From: Chloroflexota bacterium
GTDB taxonomy: Bacteria; Chloroflexota; Anaerolineae; 4572-78; J111
Reading direction: 5' to 3'
NCBI GenBank assembly: GCA_020049115.1
Contig: JAIFLK010000049.1
Location: 1 to 33,502 of the forward strand
Length of the DNA stretch: 33,502 nucleotides
Translations under genes and position numbers: made by a program
Notes under the pieces: generated by a model
The model's database searches: none
What the model saw: the letters and a program-made list of their open reading frames with translations, nothing else
Told to the model about the DNA's origin: nothing
Part shown: positions 23,173 through 31,874 of the stretch, one piece after another
Layout: every line of letters starts with the position of its first letter
How positions within the stretch are numbered: position 1 is the stretch's first letter

Positions 23173-25800
23173 ATGCCACCCCAAAACCAGCCTCATTTAC
23201 TGCAAAAGGATGGTCTGCTCATTTCTGGCGATGATGTTATTACTGTTTCTTCCGTTTATTTAGGTGAAGATGACGGTGGCACGCGCGTGGTATCTGATTT
23301 AGGTGAAGATGACGGTGGTACGCGCTTGGTATCTGATTTAGGTGAAGATGACGGTGGCACACGCGTGGTGTCGGATTTAGGTGAAGATGACGGTGGTACG
23401 CGCGTGGTATCCGATTTAGGTGAAGATGACGGTGGTACGCGCGTGGTATCCGATTTAGGTGAAGATGACGGTGGTACGCGCTTGGTGTCGGATTTAGGTG
23501 AAGATGACGGTGGTACGCGCTTGGTGTCGGATTTAGGTGAAGATGACGGTGGCACGCGCGTGGTGTCGGATTTAGGTGAAGATGACGGTGGTACACGCGT
23601 GGTATCCGATTTAGGTGAAGATGACGGTGGTACACGCTTGGTATCCGATTTAGGTGAAGATGACGGTGGCACGCGCGTGGTATCCGATTTAGCTTCTAAA
23701 ATTAATACGCAAATTTCCCCGTCTAAAATAATGACTGCGACGCAGCCCAGCGTAATTCAGGTTACTCAAAAGCAATCTAAAATAACCGATACACAACCGA
23801 GTCTGGCCTCACAAACCACTCATCGGGGGAGTTTATTACAACCAGGGCAGCTTTTAGCCCAACGGTATCAGGTGAATAAAATTTTGGGTAGAGGTGGTTT
23901 TGGGGCCGCTTATTTAGCTGAAGACGTGCGATTACGGCGGCTATGTGTGGTTAAGCAAATGTTAGTGCCAGCAAATCGCACCGCAAAACAAATTGAGCAA
24001 TTACGTGCCTCGTTTGAGCAAGAAGCCAATTTATTAGCCCAACTCAACCAACCAGGCCATCCTAATATCCCTGAAATTTATGATTATTTTTTCGACGAGT
24101 CGGGCAATTATTTAGTCATGAAATATATTCAGGGTAAAGACCTGAATGATGTTATTAAGCAAGCTGAAGGCAAATTGCCGTGGCGTGAAACTATTCGTTA
24201 CATGATAGCGGTGTGCGATGCCTTAAGTTACATGCACACTCAGGGCAATCAACCTGTGCTGCATCGTGATGTTAAGCCAGGAAATATTTTGCTGGGCAAT
24301 GATGGACGATTATGGCTGGTTGATTTTGGGTTAGCCATGGAAGGCGTGGCGAGCGCAGGCGCGACTGAGGGGAGTGGTAGCCCTGGCTATACGCCATTGG
24401 AGCAATGGTTGGGCAAAGCGATAAGTGCTTCAGATGTATATGCGGCAGGGGTTACATTACATTATCTTGTTACCTCGATTAATCCCTTGGAGGCGTATGG
24501 TGGCAAAGTAACCGTGCCAAAATTAAAAGAGCTACATGGTAAATTGCCATCCTTAGACAAAATTGAAACCTTGGATAAAACCATTCCCAAAGAATTAAAT
24601 AGCATTATTGCCGCAGCCATAGCGGTTGAACCCCAAGACCGCCCTACGGCTAATCAACTAAAACAAGAACTACAATTATTGATTTCGGGCGCGCAAAGTG
24701 CGGCTCTATTTACTTTCAAAAATGGGATTTCAGCGGTAACGGTTGACCAATTGGTTGATTTATGTGAGCAAAATCAGGCCGAGGCGCGGGGTTATCTCTA
24801 TAATGGGGATTTTGAACGTTGGTTTTCGTTAATCAATCGCAATGATTTAGCCGAGGCGGCCCACCAAGCGGTTAAACAATATCCGCAAAAGCAAAAGCAG
24901 GGACTAGAGCGATTCTTGAAATTAGCCCGCCCTGGTCTTTTTTGGCGACGAGTACGTATAGCTGGGCTTACCCTTGCTCGTTGGTCTGCAACATTTTTGC
25001 TGGCTTTATGCCTGGTTTTAATCCTCGTTACGGTTGGTGGAGCTTACAGCAGCCGATTATTGATTCGTTGGGGGATTGCCACCTACCCCTGGAGTTTCTA
25101 TACCTTAAAAACGAATGAACCCAATATCTTTACCGAGAGCTATTTGAGCGAAAATTTGGCTTTGCTGACCAATACTATTTTGACTGAACCCCATGTGGAT
25201 GTGGTTACGCCTGACCAAGTGAAATTGGAAGGTCAACTGGGGAATTATCAAGTGAGTGTTCCTTTAACCTTACAGCTGCAAGGGCAAAAGCCATTTCTTA
25301 AGTTTGGTACGGATAATCAATGGGTCGAGTATTTTATTACTGATAATATCGTACAAGGTATCAATGAAGGTATTAGTGATGCTTTTCGTACTTCGCCCGT
25401 AGATATTACCGATTTAAGGGTGAATAACCAAGCTATTACGTTTACCGTTAAACTGAATGGTCAAGTGGCCCTAGCAACTCCAACGCCCGGCCCTACCGCT
25501 ACGCCCACCCCATTGCCAACCCCGACCATGACTGCCACGCCTGATGGCCCAGCTTTAATTGTTATTTATAACGATGTGGGGCATGATATTATTTTGCAAC
25601 TGGATGGCGAAACATGGAACATGCCCACTAATGGCACGCAATTAGTGGAAAAACCGCCAGGGGTTTATAGCTACACAGTGCTTTATCGTGCCAATGGGCA
25701 GTTGGCAGCGCAGGGCAGTAAAGATTGGAAAGTGAAGGCGTATCGCTGGCATATTGAGGTGGCGGATTTAAATGCTACTCCGCCAGCAGATAAAAATTAA
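23173..25800 (+). CDS. Transmembrane Ser/Thr kinase with eleven N-terminal 13-residue repeats
   Basis: 875 residues from ATG 23173 (AAGGA upstream; the TTG at 23149 is less likely). Residues 30-172 are eleven copies of LGEDDGGTR(V/L)VSD. A linker with two TQPS motifs leads to a Ser/Thr kinase domain (about 230-505): glycine loop GRGGFG (239-244), lysine in CVVKQM, catalytic HRDVKPGN (364-371), DFG (384-386), and GSPGYTPLEQW in the activation segment. A cytoplasmic helical domain follows, one membrane segment (about 603-625), then an extracytoplasmic domain, a TPGPTATPTPLPTPT linker and a C-terminal beta domain. All catalytic residues are intact. Each repeat has one Thr with Val at +3, fitting an FHA-binding phosphosite. 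The neighbouring gene encodes an FHA-kinase. Confidence 0.9.
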   Translation: MPPQNQPHLLQKDGLLISGDDVITVSSVYLGEDDGGTRVVSDLGEDDGGTRLVSDLGEDDGGTRVVSDLGEDDGGTRVVSDLGEDDGGTRVVSDLGEDDGGTRLVSDLGEDDGGTRLVSDLGEDDGGTRVVSDLGEDDGGTRVVSDLGEDDGGTRLVSDLGEDDGGTRVVSDLASKINTQISPSKIMTATQPSVIQVTQKQSKITDTQPSLASQTTHRGSLLQPGQLLAQRYQVNKILGRGGFGAAYLAEDVRLRRLCVVKQMLVPANRTAKQIEQLRASFEQEANLLAQLNQPGHPNIPEIYDYFFDESGNYLVMKYIQGKDLNDVIKQAEGKLPWRETIRYMIAVCDALSYMHTQGNQPVLHRDVKPGNILLGNDGRLWLVDFGLAMEGVASAGATEGSGSPGYTPLEQWLGKAISASDVYAAGVTLHYLVTSINPLEAYGGKVTVPKLKELHGKLPSLDKIETLDKTIPKELNSIIAAAIAVEPQDRPTANQLKQELQLLISGAQSAALFTFKNGISAVTVDQLVDLCEQNQAEARGYLYNGDFERWFSLINRNDLAEAAHQAVKQYPQKQKQGLERFLKLARPGLFWRRVRIAGLTLARWSATFLLALCLVLILVTVGGAYSSRLLIRWGIATYPWSFYTLKTNEPNIFTESYLSENLALLTNTILTEPHVDVVTPDQVKLEGQLGNYQVSVPLTLQLQGQKPFLKFGTDNQWVEYFITDNIVQGINEGISDAFRTSPVDITDLRVNNQAITFTVKLNGQVALATPTPGPTATPTPLPTPTMTATPDGPALIVIYNDVGHDIILQLDGETWNMPTNGTQLVEKPPGVYSYTVLYRANGQLAAQGSKDWKVKAYRWHIEVADLNATPPADKN
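23260..23688 (+). repeat. 39-bp tandem repeat, eleven copies, within the kinase gene
   Basis: Eleven 39-base units in frame, each coding 13 residues. Units differ mostly at synonymous third positions (GGT/GGC, ACG/ACA, TCT/TCC/TCG) and at one Val/Leu position. Because 39 is a multiple of three, the antisense frames also stay open. Confidence 0.98.
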
Positions 25801-25834
25801 GATAATTTGCGAAAATAACAAACCTACCCCCCTT

Positions 25835-25898
25835 AATCCCCCCGACATCAGGGGGATATTGGACTCCCTCGTCCTACATATGAGAGGACTGGGGTGAG
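25835..25898. repeat. ATCCCCC hairpin between convergent kinases
   Basis: ATCCCCCC..AGGGGGAT pairing, followed by AGTCC..CTC / GAG..GGACT pairings. No proper T tract; may be a dispersed palindrome acting as a weak terminator. Confidence 0.4.
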
Positions 25899-25908
25899 GT
25901 ATATCCAA

Positions 25909-27159
25909 CTAACCATCATAAAAAACTACACTTAAAGTACTTAATCGCACCACATCCCCGTTTTTAAGTAAAATAGGATAGCCCTTCATAACGGGTACAT
26001 TATTAACAAATGTACCGTTTAAGCTCCCTAAGTCATCGATATACCAACCATCAGGTTGCTTGGTTAAAGCTGCATGATGACGCGACACCCCCATATCTAC
26101 TGCCCCATAAGCCATTAAATCAATATCAGCCATCACTTGCCGATGAGTTCGCCCGATAATTATATAATTCTTAATGGGGAGGTCTAGCCTGGTTTTATCA
26201 GGTAAAATCAAATGGGTTTGGCGCGCCAGCTTCTTATCGTTAGGGCGTGGATCTAAGGCCAGAGTCGGAATGTCTTTTTGATTGACGACCCTGGTTTGTT
26301 TAAGTAAGCCAGCCCACCCACCTGATTGATTAGCTATCTCTATTGCCAAAATATCTTTCAACATCTTACCCACTTCCCCTAAGCTAATATAACGCTCTTC
26401 AGGGGATTTAGCCAACATTTTTGTAATAATTTCAGTTAAATTTGAGGGGCAATCAGGATTTAGCTCCTGTAATGGTGGTATTGATTCAGAGATATGCGCG
26501 AGCAAAATTTTGCTGGCATTAGCATAATTAAAGGGTAACCGCCCTGCTAACATTTCAAACATAACCACCCCTAAAGCATACATATCGGCGTGGTAATCAA
26601 GCTCAAGGTTACGGGCTTGTTCAGGTGATATATAAGCAGGTGTCCCTAACGGTGCGCCCTGACTGTTTAAATCAGCTGTTTGCCCAGTTTGTGGTAATTT
26701 CATCAAGCCAAAATCAGCTAATAAAGGCCAATTTGCTTGCGGCATTAAAATATTCGCGGGCTTAACATCCCCATGAATCTTGCCATGTTGATGAATATAA
26801 TCTAACACCTGGGTGAGTGGCAGGATTAATTTAATGACAGGTTGCCATTCCATAGGTTGTCCTTTAAGTTGGTCGCGTAAAGTTCCTTGCTCCACATATT
26901 CCATGACCAAGAAAGGATAACCATCCTGCTCCCCATAATCATAAATTGTCAATAAATTACGATGATGTAACTGAGCCATAGCTCGCGCCCCAAGCTCAAA
27001 CCTCAAACGGGTATTTGGGTCGCGGTAATATAATATCTTTATGGCTACCCAGCGTTTTAATTCAGCTTGATAGGCTTTATACACCGTTGCCAAGCCGCCA
27101 GAGCCAATTTCAGAAACAATTTGATAACCACCTATGAGTTGTCCCAGAAGATTGTCCAT
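25909..27159 (-). CDS. Ser/Thr kinase with C-terminal FHA domain
   Basis: 416 residues. Kinase domain about 12-270: glycine loop GSGGLATV (19-26), K41 in VAIK, catalytic HGDVKPAN (129-136, Gly replacing the usual Arg of HRD), DFG (149-151), GTPAYISPEQ (172-181). HGD kinases are not activated through the usual arginine-phospholoop contact. A 50-residue linker leads to an FHA domain (about 322-412) with its conserved IGR (335-337), SRHHA (359-363) and LGSLNGT (378-384); FHA domains bind phosphothreonine. There is no membrane segment, so it is cytoplasmic. It is transcribed towards the repeat-bearing kinase and ends 108 bases from it. Kinase and FHA assignments are confident. Confidence 0.92.
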   Translation of the reverse strand: MDNLLGQLIGGYQIVSEIGSGGLATVYKAYQAELKRWVAIKILYYRDPNTRLRFELGARAMAQLHHRNLLTIYDYGEQDGYPFLVMEYVEQGTLRDQLKGQPMEWQPVIKLILPLTQVLDYIHQHGKIHGDVKPANILMPQANWPLLADFGLMKLPQTGQTADLNSQGAPLGTPAYISPEQARNLELDYHADMYALGVVMFEMLAGRLPFNYANASKILLAHISESIPPLQELNPDCPSNLTEIITKMLAKSPEERYISLGEVGKMLKDILAIEIANQSGGWAGLLKQTRVVNQKDIPTLALDPRPNDKKLARQTHLILPDKTRLDLPIKNYIIIGRTHRQVMADIDLMAYGAVDMGVSRHHAALTKQPDGWYIDDLGSLNGTFVNNVPVMKGYPILLKNGDVVRLSTLSVVFYDG

Positions 27160-27206
27160 AAATAACCACCGTTATGTTTCACCGAAGCGAGAATTTGTAA
27201 AATGGT

Positions 27207-27346
27207 CTCAGTATATCAAGATTTGAGTGCAACTACTTAATCCCCCTCACCCCCCGCCCCTCTCCCTAAGGGCGAGGGGAGACCAAATACTCCCTCTCCC
27301 TAAGGGTGAGGGTAGGGGTGAGGGGGACAAATCTTGATATACTGAG
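27207..27346. repeat. CTCAGTATATCAAGATTTG palindrome holding a CCCTCACCCC palindrome
   Basis: Outer 19-base arms 27207-27225 and 27328-27346 are perfect. Inside (27242-27326) is the CCCTCACCCC/GGGGTGAGGGGG element also seen between urtA and urtB. Confidence 0.85.
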
Positions 27347-27387
27347 TCTACAAAATATATCATTAAATATTCTATCAGGCTAATTTT

Positions 27388-27430
27388 GAGTGATGAGTGA
27401 AAGACAAAATCAACTTATCATTCATCACTC
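27388..27430. repeat. GAGTGATGAGTGA inverted repeat
   Basis: 13-base arms 27388-27400 and 27418-27430 with one mismatch. Distantly like the 6267-6336 repeat. Confidence 0.6.
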
Positions 27431-27531
27431 CGATAGTACATTAGTCCCAAATAAGCCTCATAAGGAAAAAATACTCATTGCAGTTAAATTTTATATTTGT
27501 TAAAATAAAGTTACCATTTTCACTTACTTTT

Positions 27532-27628
27532 AGGACTTACGCAGAACCCTCACCCACAGGGCGAGGGAGTAAAGCTTCCCTCACTTTGGGGGGGACTGAG
27601 GGGGGGGTTGCCTTTTTGCGTAAGTCCT
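27532..27628. repeat. AGGACTTACGCA-ended repeat
   Basis: Perfect 12-base ends (27532-27543 and 27617-27628) around a CCCTCACCC-type core. GGACTTACGCA ends are known from small transposon derivatives in several phyla. No coding capacity. Confidence 0.7.
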
Positions 27629-27632
27629 TGTA

Positions 27633-27703
27633 TGTTGCCAATAAATCAGACAAGAATGTCTGACCTACGGTAGAACAGACATTCCTGTCTGTTCATGGCA
27701 ACA
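27633..27703. repeat. TGTTGCCA-ended repeat with AGACAAGAATGTC core
   Basis: Ends TGTTGCCA (27633-27640) and TGGCAACA (27696-27703). The core (CAGACAAGAATGTCTGACC...GACATTCCTGTCTGTTC) is the same as the core of the GTGGACTGTTCA MITEs but without their ends. Confidence 0.7.
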
Positions 27704-27720
27704 CAGTATCTTACTTTATA

Positions 27721-27981
27721 AACCTAAGTTCGGACTAAGGGTTACCTGACGCTAAAGCACCCTGAATTAGCTTCTTGAGGTGATTTTTTAGCGAGGCTTT
27801 GTCCTCTTATACTGCGTATCAAATGAAAATTACACTTTTGGTATAGGAGTCCGCAATCATTTGCGGGCTGTCCGCAAAGAATTGCGGACTCCTGATTGTT
27901 ACTATGAAAGTGTAACTCTCGAATGAAATGCAGTATAGCACAAGACTAAAGCCTCGTGTGCGTCAATCCCGAACTCAGGTT
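27721..27981. repeat. GCTAAAGC repeat, copy 2, interrupted by a TACTGC MITE
   Basis: Ends AACCTAAGTTCGG (27721-27733) and CCGAACTCAGGTT (27969-27981). Shares CCTGACGCTAAAGC, AGGCTTTGTC and GCCTCGTG with the repeat at 17121-17290, but is split at TA (27808-27809) by a MITE. No gene is visible in 27160-28018. Confidence 0.75.
27810..27935. mobile_element. TACTGC MITE, copy 2 (126 bp)
   Basis: Ends TACTGC / GCAGTA, flanked by TA (27808-27809 and 27936-27937). The uninterrupted relative of its target shows a single TA at 17249-17250. Centre holds a GGAGTCCGCAATCATTTGCGG palindrome. Confidence 0.88.
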
Positions 27982-28018
27982 ATAACCAATTCTGATATTT
28001 TACTCTGAATGATGGAAC

Positions 28019-31000
28019 ATGCCCATGCTAGACTTACAAAATATCCTCAATAAAGTCATTGCCAATACTAACGAACTCTTCGAGGCCGAAGCTGGCTCAG
28101 TCGCTTTACTAGAGCCATCCAATCAGCAAATTGTCATTTACGCCGCCGTAGGCGAAGGGGCTGATGCGGTGCGTGGGGTCAGTTTGCCAGTTGGAAAAGG
28201 AATTGTGGGCTGGGTTATTTCCAACGAACAGCCCACCATTGTGCCTGATGTCAGCCTTGATAGCCGCTTTTATGCCTCGGTGGATGAACAAATTGGCTTC
28301 CACACCCAATCTATTATGTGCGCCCCATTGTGGGTTGATGGACATATTATTGGGGTTATTGAACTCATTAACATTCATCCTGACTATTTGAATGACAATG
28401 GCCTTAAAATTTTAACCGTTTTTGCCGACCATGCAGCCCTGGCCATTGAAAACGGCCAGCTTTTGGCCGAAGCCCGCCAATGGTCTGAGCAGCAAACCCT
28501 CCTTTTTGCCCCACAAACTGAAATCACCTCTGACCGCGCCCTAGAAACCATTGTTAATATGGTCAGTCGTCAATTGTTAGAAGTGCTTAAGGTTGATTTA
28601 TGTTTGATTTCTCGTTGGGATGAAGGGCAAAAGCAATTACGGATTCTGCATAGCCAAGCCAATACAGCTTTACCTCAATTACAAAAAATAGCTCGTTCCC
28701 TCGCCAACTCGCCCTTAACTTGGGCTTTAACTGCTGAAACGCCTCCTATTTTATATGCCAACGACCCAGATTTAACACCTGCGACGGCTGATTGGCTTAA
28801 TTTATTGCAAGTCCATCTATTATTTGCCATGCCCCTGACCTATCACCGTGAAGTGATTGGCTTGGTGGAAGTGGCGCGAGTTCATTCGGCTGAACCGTTG
28901 ACCAAAGATGACATTCGCATGGCTGAGATAATTGTGGCGCAAGCTGCGGCCACCATTGAACACGCCACCCGCTATGATGCCACCGCCCGCCGTCTGGCTG
29001 AAACCAATGTATTACAGCAGGTTATGATGGCCGCCGCCGCCAAACTTGATTTTGATGATGTTTTACATGAAACCATCAAAGCTCTGCATCGTGCTTTAGG
29101 CATTGAGCGATTAGCCGTTATTTTGCCCGCGTCACCAGGAAAAATTGCCACAACGCACCCCGCAACGATTGGTTTTCCTAACGATACCGTCATGATTCCC
29201 ATTGAAAATAGTGCGCCAGGGTGGGTCATTCACCATGGACGGCCCTTACTCTTACCTAATAATACGGAATCTAATCCTTATCATGAATTAAGACAAGATA
29301 CCCACTCAGCCATGTATGTGCCAGTTATGTTAGATGATAAAGTCATGGCCGTGTTATGTGCTGAAAGCCCCCGCCTCAATGCCTTTGGCGAATCTGATTT
29401 ACGTCTGTTTGGGGCCATTGCCGCCGAGTTAGCCATTGCCCTGAAAAACGCCAAATTATTTGAGGCCGAGCATCGCCTCGCCAGCCAACGCCAAGCCATG
29501 CTTGATATTTTTGCCGATTTAAGCTCAGAGCTACAGCCCGAAGTCTTATTTCAACGTATCATTGAGCGTGCCGTTCAGGTCATTCCCCATGCCGATGCCG
29601 GCAGTTTCATCATTCCCAAAGGCACCATGTTTGTTTATGCCGCCGCCGTCGGTATGGATATAAAAACATTACAACAATTTGCCTTCTCGCGCGAATCAAT
29701 GCTGCGAGAAATCCCGCCGCCACAAAAAGTTCGCCATATCTCAAAGGCGGATTTATCGGCCATCTCGCGCCAAAACATGTTACCTAACCTTAACTTTGGT
29801 AGCTTTAAACAAGTGGGTTTAGTTAAAATTGAATCTACTATTCAAGCAGGCTTACATACAAGCGATGATATTTTGGGCGTATTAAGCATTGATAGTTTTT
29901 CTGGCCCAACGGCTTTTACGGAAGATGATGAACAAACCTTACTTCTTTTTGCCAACCAAGCCTCTATCGCGCTACAAAATGCCCGTCTCTTTGATGAGGT
30001 ACGTACCGCCGAGGCTAACTATCGTGATTTATTTGATAATGCCAATGATTTTATTATCACGTTAGATGGTAAATTTCGCTTAACCAGTGCCAATAAAGTC
30101 ACCCTCAAAACCAGTGGCTACAGCCTGGCAGAGTTGCTGCATGTTCCCATTACGAAATTTCTAGCTCCCAAGCAAATTCCCTTGCTTTACAAAGCCCTTA
30201 AAACTCATATTGCCCACACCGAAATGGCTGCGCCACTTGAGCTAACTATCTTGGGCAAAAATCAGCAAGAGATACTCCTAGAAGCGACCATTCGGATTCA
30301 GCACCATAATGGGCGGCCCATTGGTATCCATTGTATCGCCCGTGATATTACACAACGCCGAGTGTTAGAGCAACAATTACAGCAAAACGAAAAACTCTCA
30401 GCTATTGGTAAATTGGTGGCGGGCGTGGCGCATGAACTCAATAATCCGCTCACAGCGGTCATTGGCTATGCCAGTTTATTACAAGATAGTGACATTGCTT
30501 CAGTTTACAAAAATGACTTGGAGGCGATTTTCCGCCATGCTCAACGGGCGCGTTTCATTGTACGGGATTTATTAACCTTTGCTCAACGGGTCAACTTAAA
30601 CCCGAAACCCATTCAGTTGAATGAGGTGCTGCAACTCAGCCTAACACAGATGAAATCAAATATTAATAATCATCAAATTGAGGTTATCACCCACCTTGCG
30701 CCCAATTTGCCTATTACTATGGGCGACCCACGTCAGTTGGAACAAGTTTTTATTAATTTGCTGACCAATGCCTGCCAAGCCCTAGAAAAGATGACCTGTC
30801 CACGACAAATTGTCATTAGCTCACAAAAAATAAACCAAACCATTTTGATAAAATTGGTCGATAATGGTGGGGGGATTCCTGCCGAGATTCTCAAACAAAT
30901 TTTTGAACCATTTTTTAGCACCAAAGAGATGGGGCAGGGGACGGGGCTAGGGCTGTCTATCTGTTTTGGCATTATTAGCGAGCATAAAGGGCGTATTTGG

Positions 31001-31489
31001 GCGGATAATGCCCCCGATAGCGGAGCGGTTTTTTATATTGAACTGCCAATTAAAACCCCGCCTATTGCACCTAAGTTGCCTGAAAAAATGGCAAATAATC
31101 GCCATGTAAAACAGCCCCACCTGCAAATTTTAGCTATTGACGATGAAGGAACGGTGTTAGAATTATTAAATCGAGTCCTCTCTCCCCTCGGCCATCAGGT
31201 GGATTTGGTTTCTAATGGACACACAGCGTTAGAAAAATTAGGCCAAAATAGCTACGACTTAATTATTTGTGATGTACTTATTCCCTATCTATCAGGCATT
31301 GAGTTATATAAAATTGCTCGTGAAAAATTTCCCGAAACGGCGCAAAAATTCCTGTTCGTTACGGGGAATGCCACTGATTTACAAACGAAACATTTCTTGG
31401 AAAAATCAGGCTTGCCCTGGTTAGCCAAGCCATTTTTACCCACTGAGTTGGAAATCTTAATCAATCAACATGCTGATAAACGCATTTAA
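28019..31489 (+). CDS. Hybrid sensor histidine kinase (GAF-GAF-GAF-GAF-PAS-HisKA-HATPase-REC)
   Basis: 1156 residues, no membrane segment, so a soluble sensor. Four GAF-like domains lie at about 8-150, 170-320, 330-480 and 490-660, the first with GKGIVGWVI. A PAS domain follows (about 665-785) with IARDITQR at its end. The HisKA box VAGVAHELNNPL carries the phospho-accepting H805; the ATPase domain has NLLTNACQAL (913-922), DNGGGIP (948-954) and GTGLGLSI (974-981). The C-terminal receiver has DDE (1041-1043), phospho-accepting D1085 in IICDVLIP and K1137 in LAKPF. All key residues are present. It stands alone after a repeat-filled gap, with no paired regulator, so it must signal to an unlinked partner. 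The ligand is unknown. Confidence 0.93.
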   Translation: MPMLDLQNILNKVIANTNELFEAEAGSVALLEPSNQQIVIYAAVGEGADAVRGVSLPVGKGIVGWVISNEQPTIVPDVSLDSRFYASVDEQIGFHTQSIMCAPLWVDGHIIGVIELINIHPDYLNDNGLKILTVFADHAALAIENGQLLAEARQWSEQQTLLFAPQTEITSDRALETIVNMVSRQLLEVLKVDLCLISRWDEGQKQLRILHSQANTALPQLQKIARSLANSPLTWALTAETPPILYANDPDLTPATADWLNLLQVHLLFAMPLTYHREVIGLVEVARVHSAEPLTKDDIRMAEIIVAQAAATIEHATRYDATARRLAETNVLQQVMMAAAAKLDFDDVLHETIKALHRALGIERLAVILPASPGKIATTHPATIGFPNDTVMIPIENSAPGWVIHHGRPLLLPNNTESNPYHELRQDTHSAMYVPVMLDDKVMAVLCAESPRLNAFGESDLRLFGAIAAELAIALKNAKLFEAEHRLASQRQAMLDIFADLSSELQPEVLFQRIIERAVQVIPHADAGSFIIPKGTMFVYAAAVGMDIKTLQQFAFSRESMLREIPPPQKVRHISKADLSAISRQNMLPNLNFGSFKQVGLVKIESTIQAGLHTSDDILGVLSIDSFSGPTAFTEDDEQTLLLFANQASIALQNARLFDEVRTAEANYRDLFDNANDFIITLDGKFRLTSANKVTLKTSGYSLAELLHVPITKFLAPKQIPLLYKALKTHIAHTEMAAPLELTILGKNQQEILLEATIRIQHHNGRPIGIHCIARDITQRRVLEQQLQQNEKLSAIGKLVAGVAHELNNPLTAVIGYASLLQDSDIASVYKNDLEAIFRHAQRARFIVRDLLTFAQRVNLNPKPIQLNEVLQLSLTQMKSNINNHQIEVITHLAPNLPITMGDPRQLEQVFINLLTNACQALEKMTCPRQIVISSQKINQTILIKLVDNGGGIPAEILKQIFEPFFSTKEMGQGTGLGLSICFGIISEHKGRIWADNAPDSGAVFYIELPIKTPPIAPKLPEKMANNRHVKQPHLQILAIDDEGTVLELLNRVLSPLGHQVDLVSNGHTALEKLGQNSYDLIICDVLIPYLSGIELYKIAREKFPETAQKFLFVTGNATDLQTKHFLEKSGLPWLAKPFLPTELEILINQHADKRI

Positions 31490-31564
31490 GTTATCTGGGC
31501 TAAAAATTATCGGTTATAATCCTCAATAGCCACTAAATTATAGTTCATATTTGATTAGACCCAA

Positions 31565-31843
31565 CCACCTGTAAAAAATTCGGTGATGACTAGTACACTT
31601 GGGCGTAAATAAGTGCGTAGTTCGCCCAGCCCTTATAAGGTTCAAAACCTTATAAGGGCTTGAAACTTATTTACGCCTAGCGGTACTATACTGCGTTTTA
31701 TTTGAGAGTTACACTTTTGCTATGACTGGCAGGAGTCCGCAATCCTTTGCGGGCTGTCCGCAAATAATTGCGGACTCCTACGCCAAAAGTGCCATTTTCA
31801 TTCGGTACGCGGTACTAGTCATCACCGAATTTTTTACAGGTGG
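31565..31843. repeat. Four-level nested palindrome (279 bp)
   Basis: Outer arms 31565-31596 and 31812-31843 are a perfect 32-base inverted repeat starting CCACCTGTAAAAAATTCGG. Inside are two side-by-side elements. The first has arms GGCGTAAATAAGT (31602-31614 and 31665-31677) enclosing AGCCCTTATAAGGTT (31628-31642 and 31646-31660). The second is a TACTGC MITE (31689-31814) enclosing a GGAGTCCGCAAT palindrome (31732-31752 and 31758-31778). This fills the gap between the histidine kinase and guaB; no gene is seen in it. Confidence 0.9.
31689..31814. mobile_element. TACTGC MITE, copy 3
   Basis: Inverted relative to copy 2: left end TACTGCG with TTTGAGAGTTACACTTTT, right end diverged to GCGGTA. 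TA precedes it (31687-31688); on the right the TA is one base further on. CGGTACTA occurs on both sides. Confidence 0.65.
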
Positions 31844-31874
31844 TGCTTTTTTGAAATTATGAAAGGTCTAAACC

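Noticed and set aside
23240-23672. Two antisense ORFs of 131 and 138 codons over the 39-bp repeat
   Set aside because: They are open only because the unit length is a multiple of three; composition (HRHLHLN and PPSSSPKSD repeats) is an echo of the sense repeat and no ribosome site is present.
23260-23688. CRISPR-like regular repeats
   Set aside because: Units are contiguous with no spacers and encode protein in frame.
28109-28378. Antisense ORF within the histidine kinase GAF domain
   Set aside because: Shadow of the conserved sense frame, with no ribosome site.
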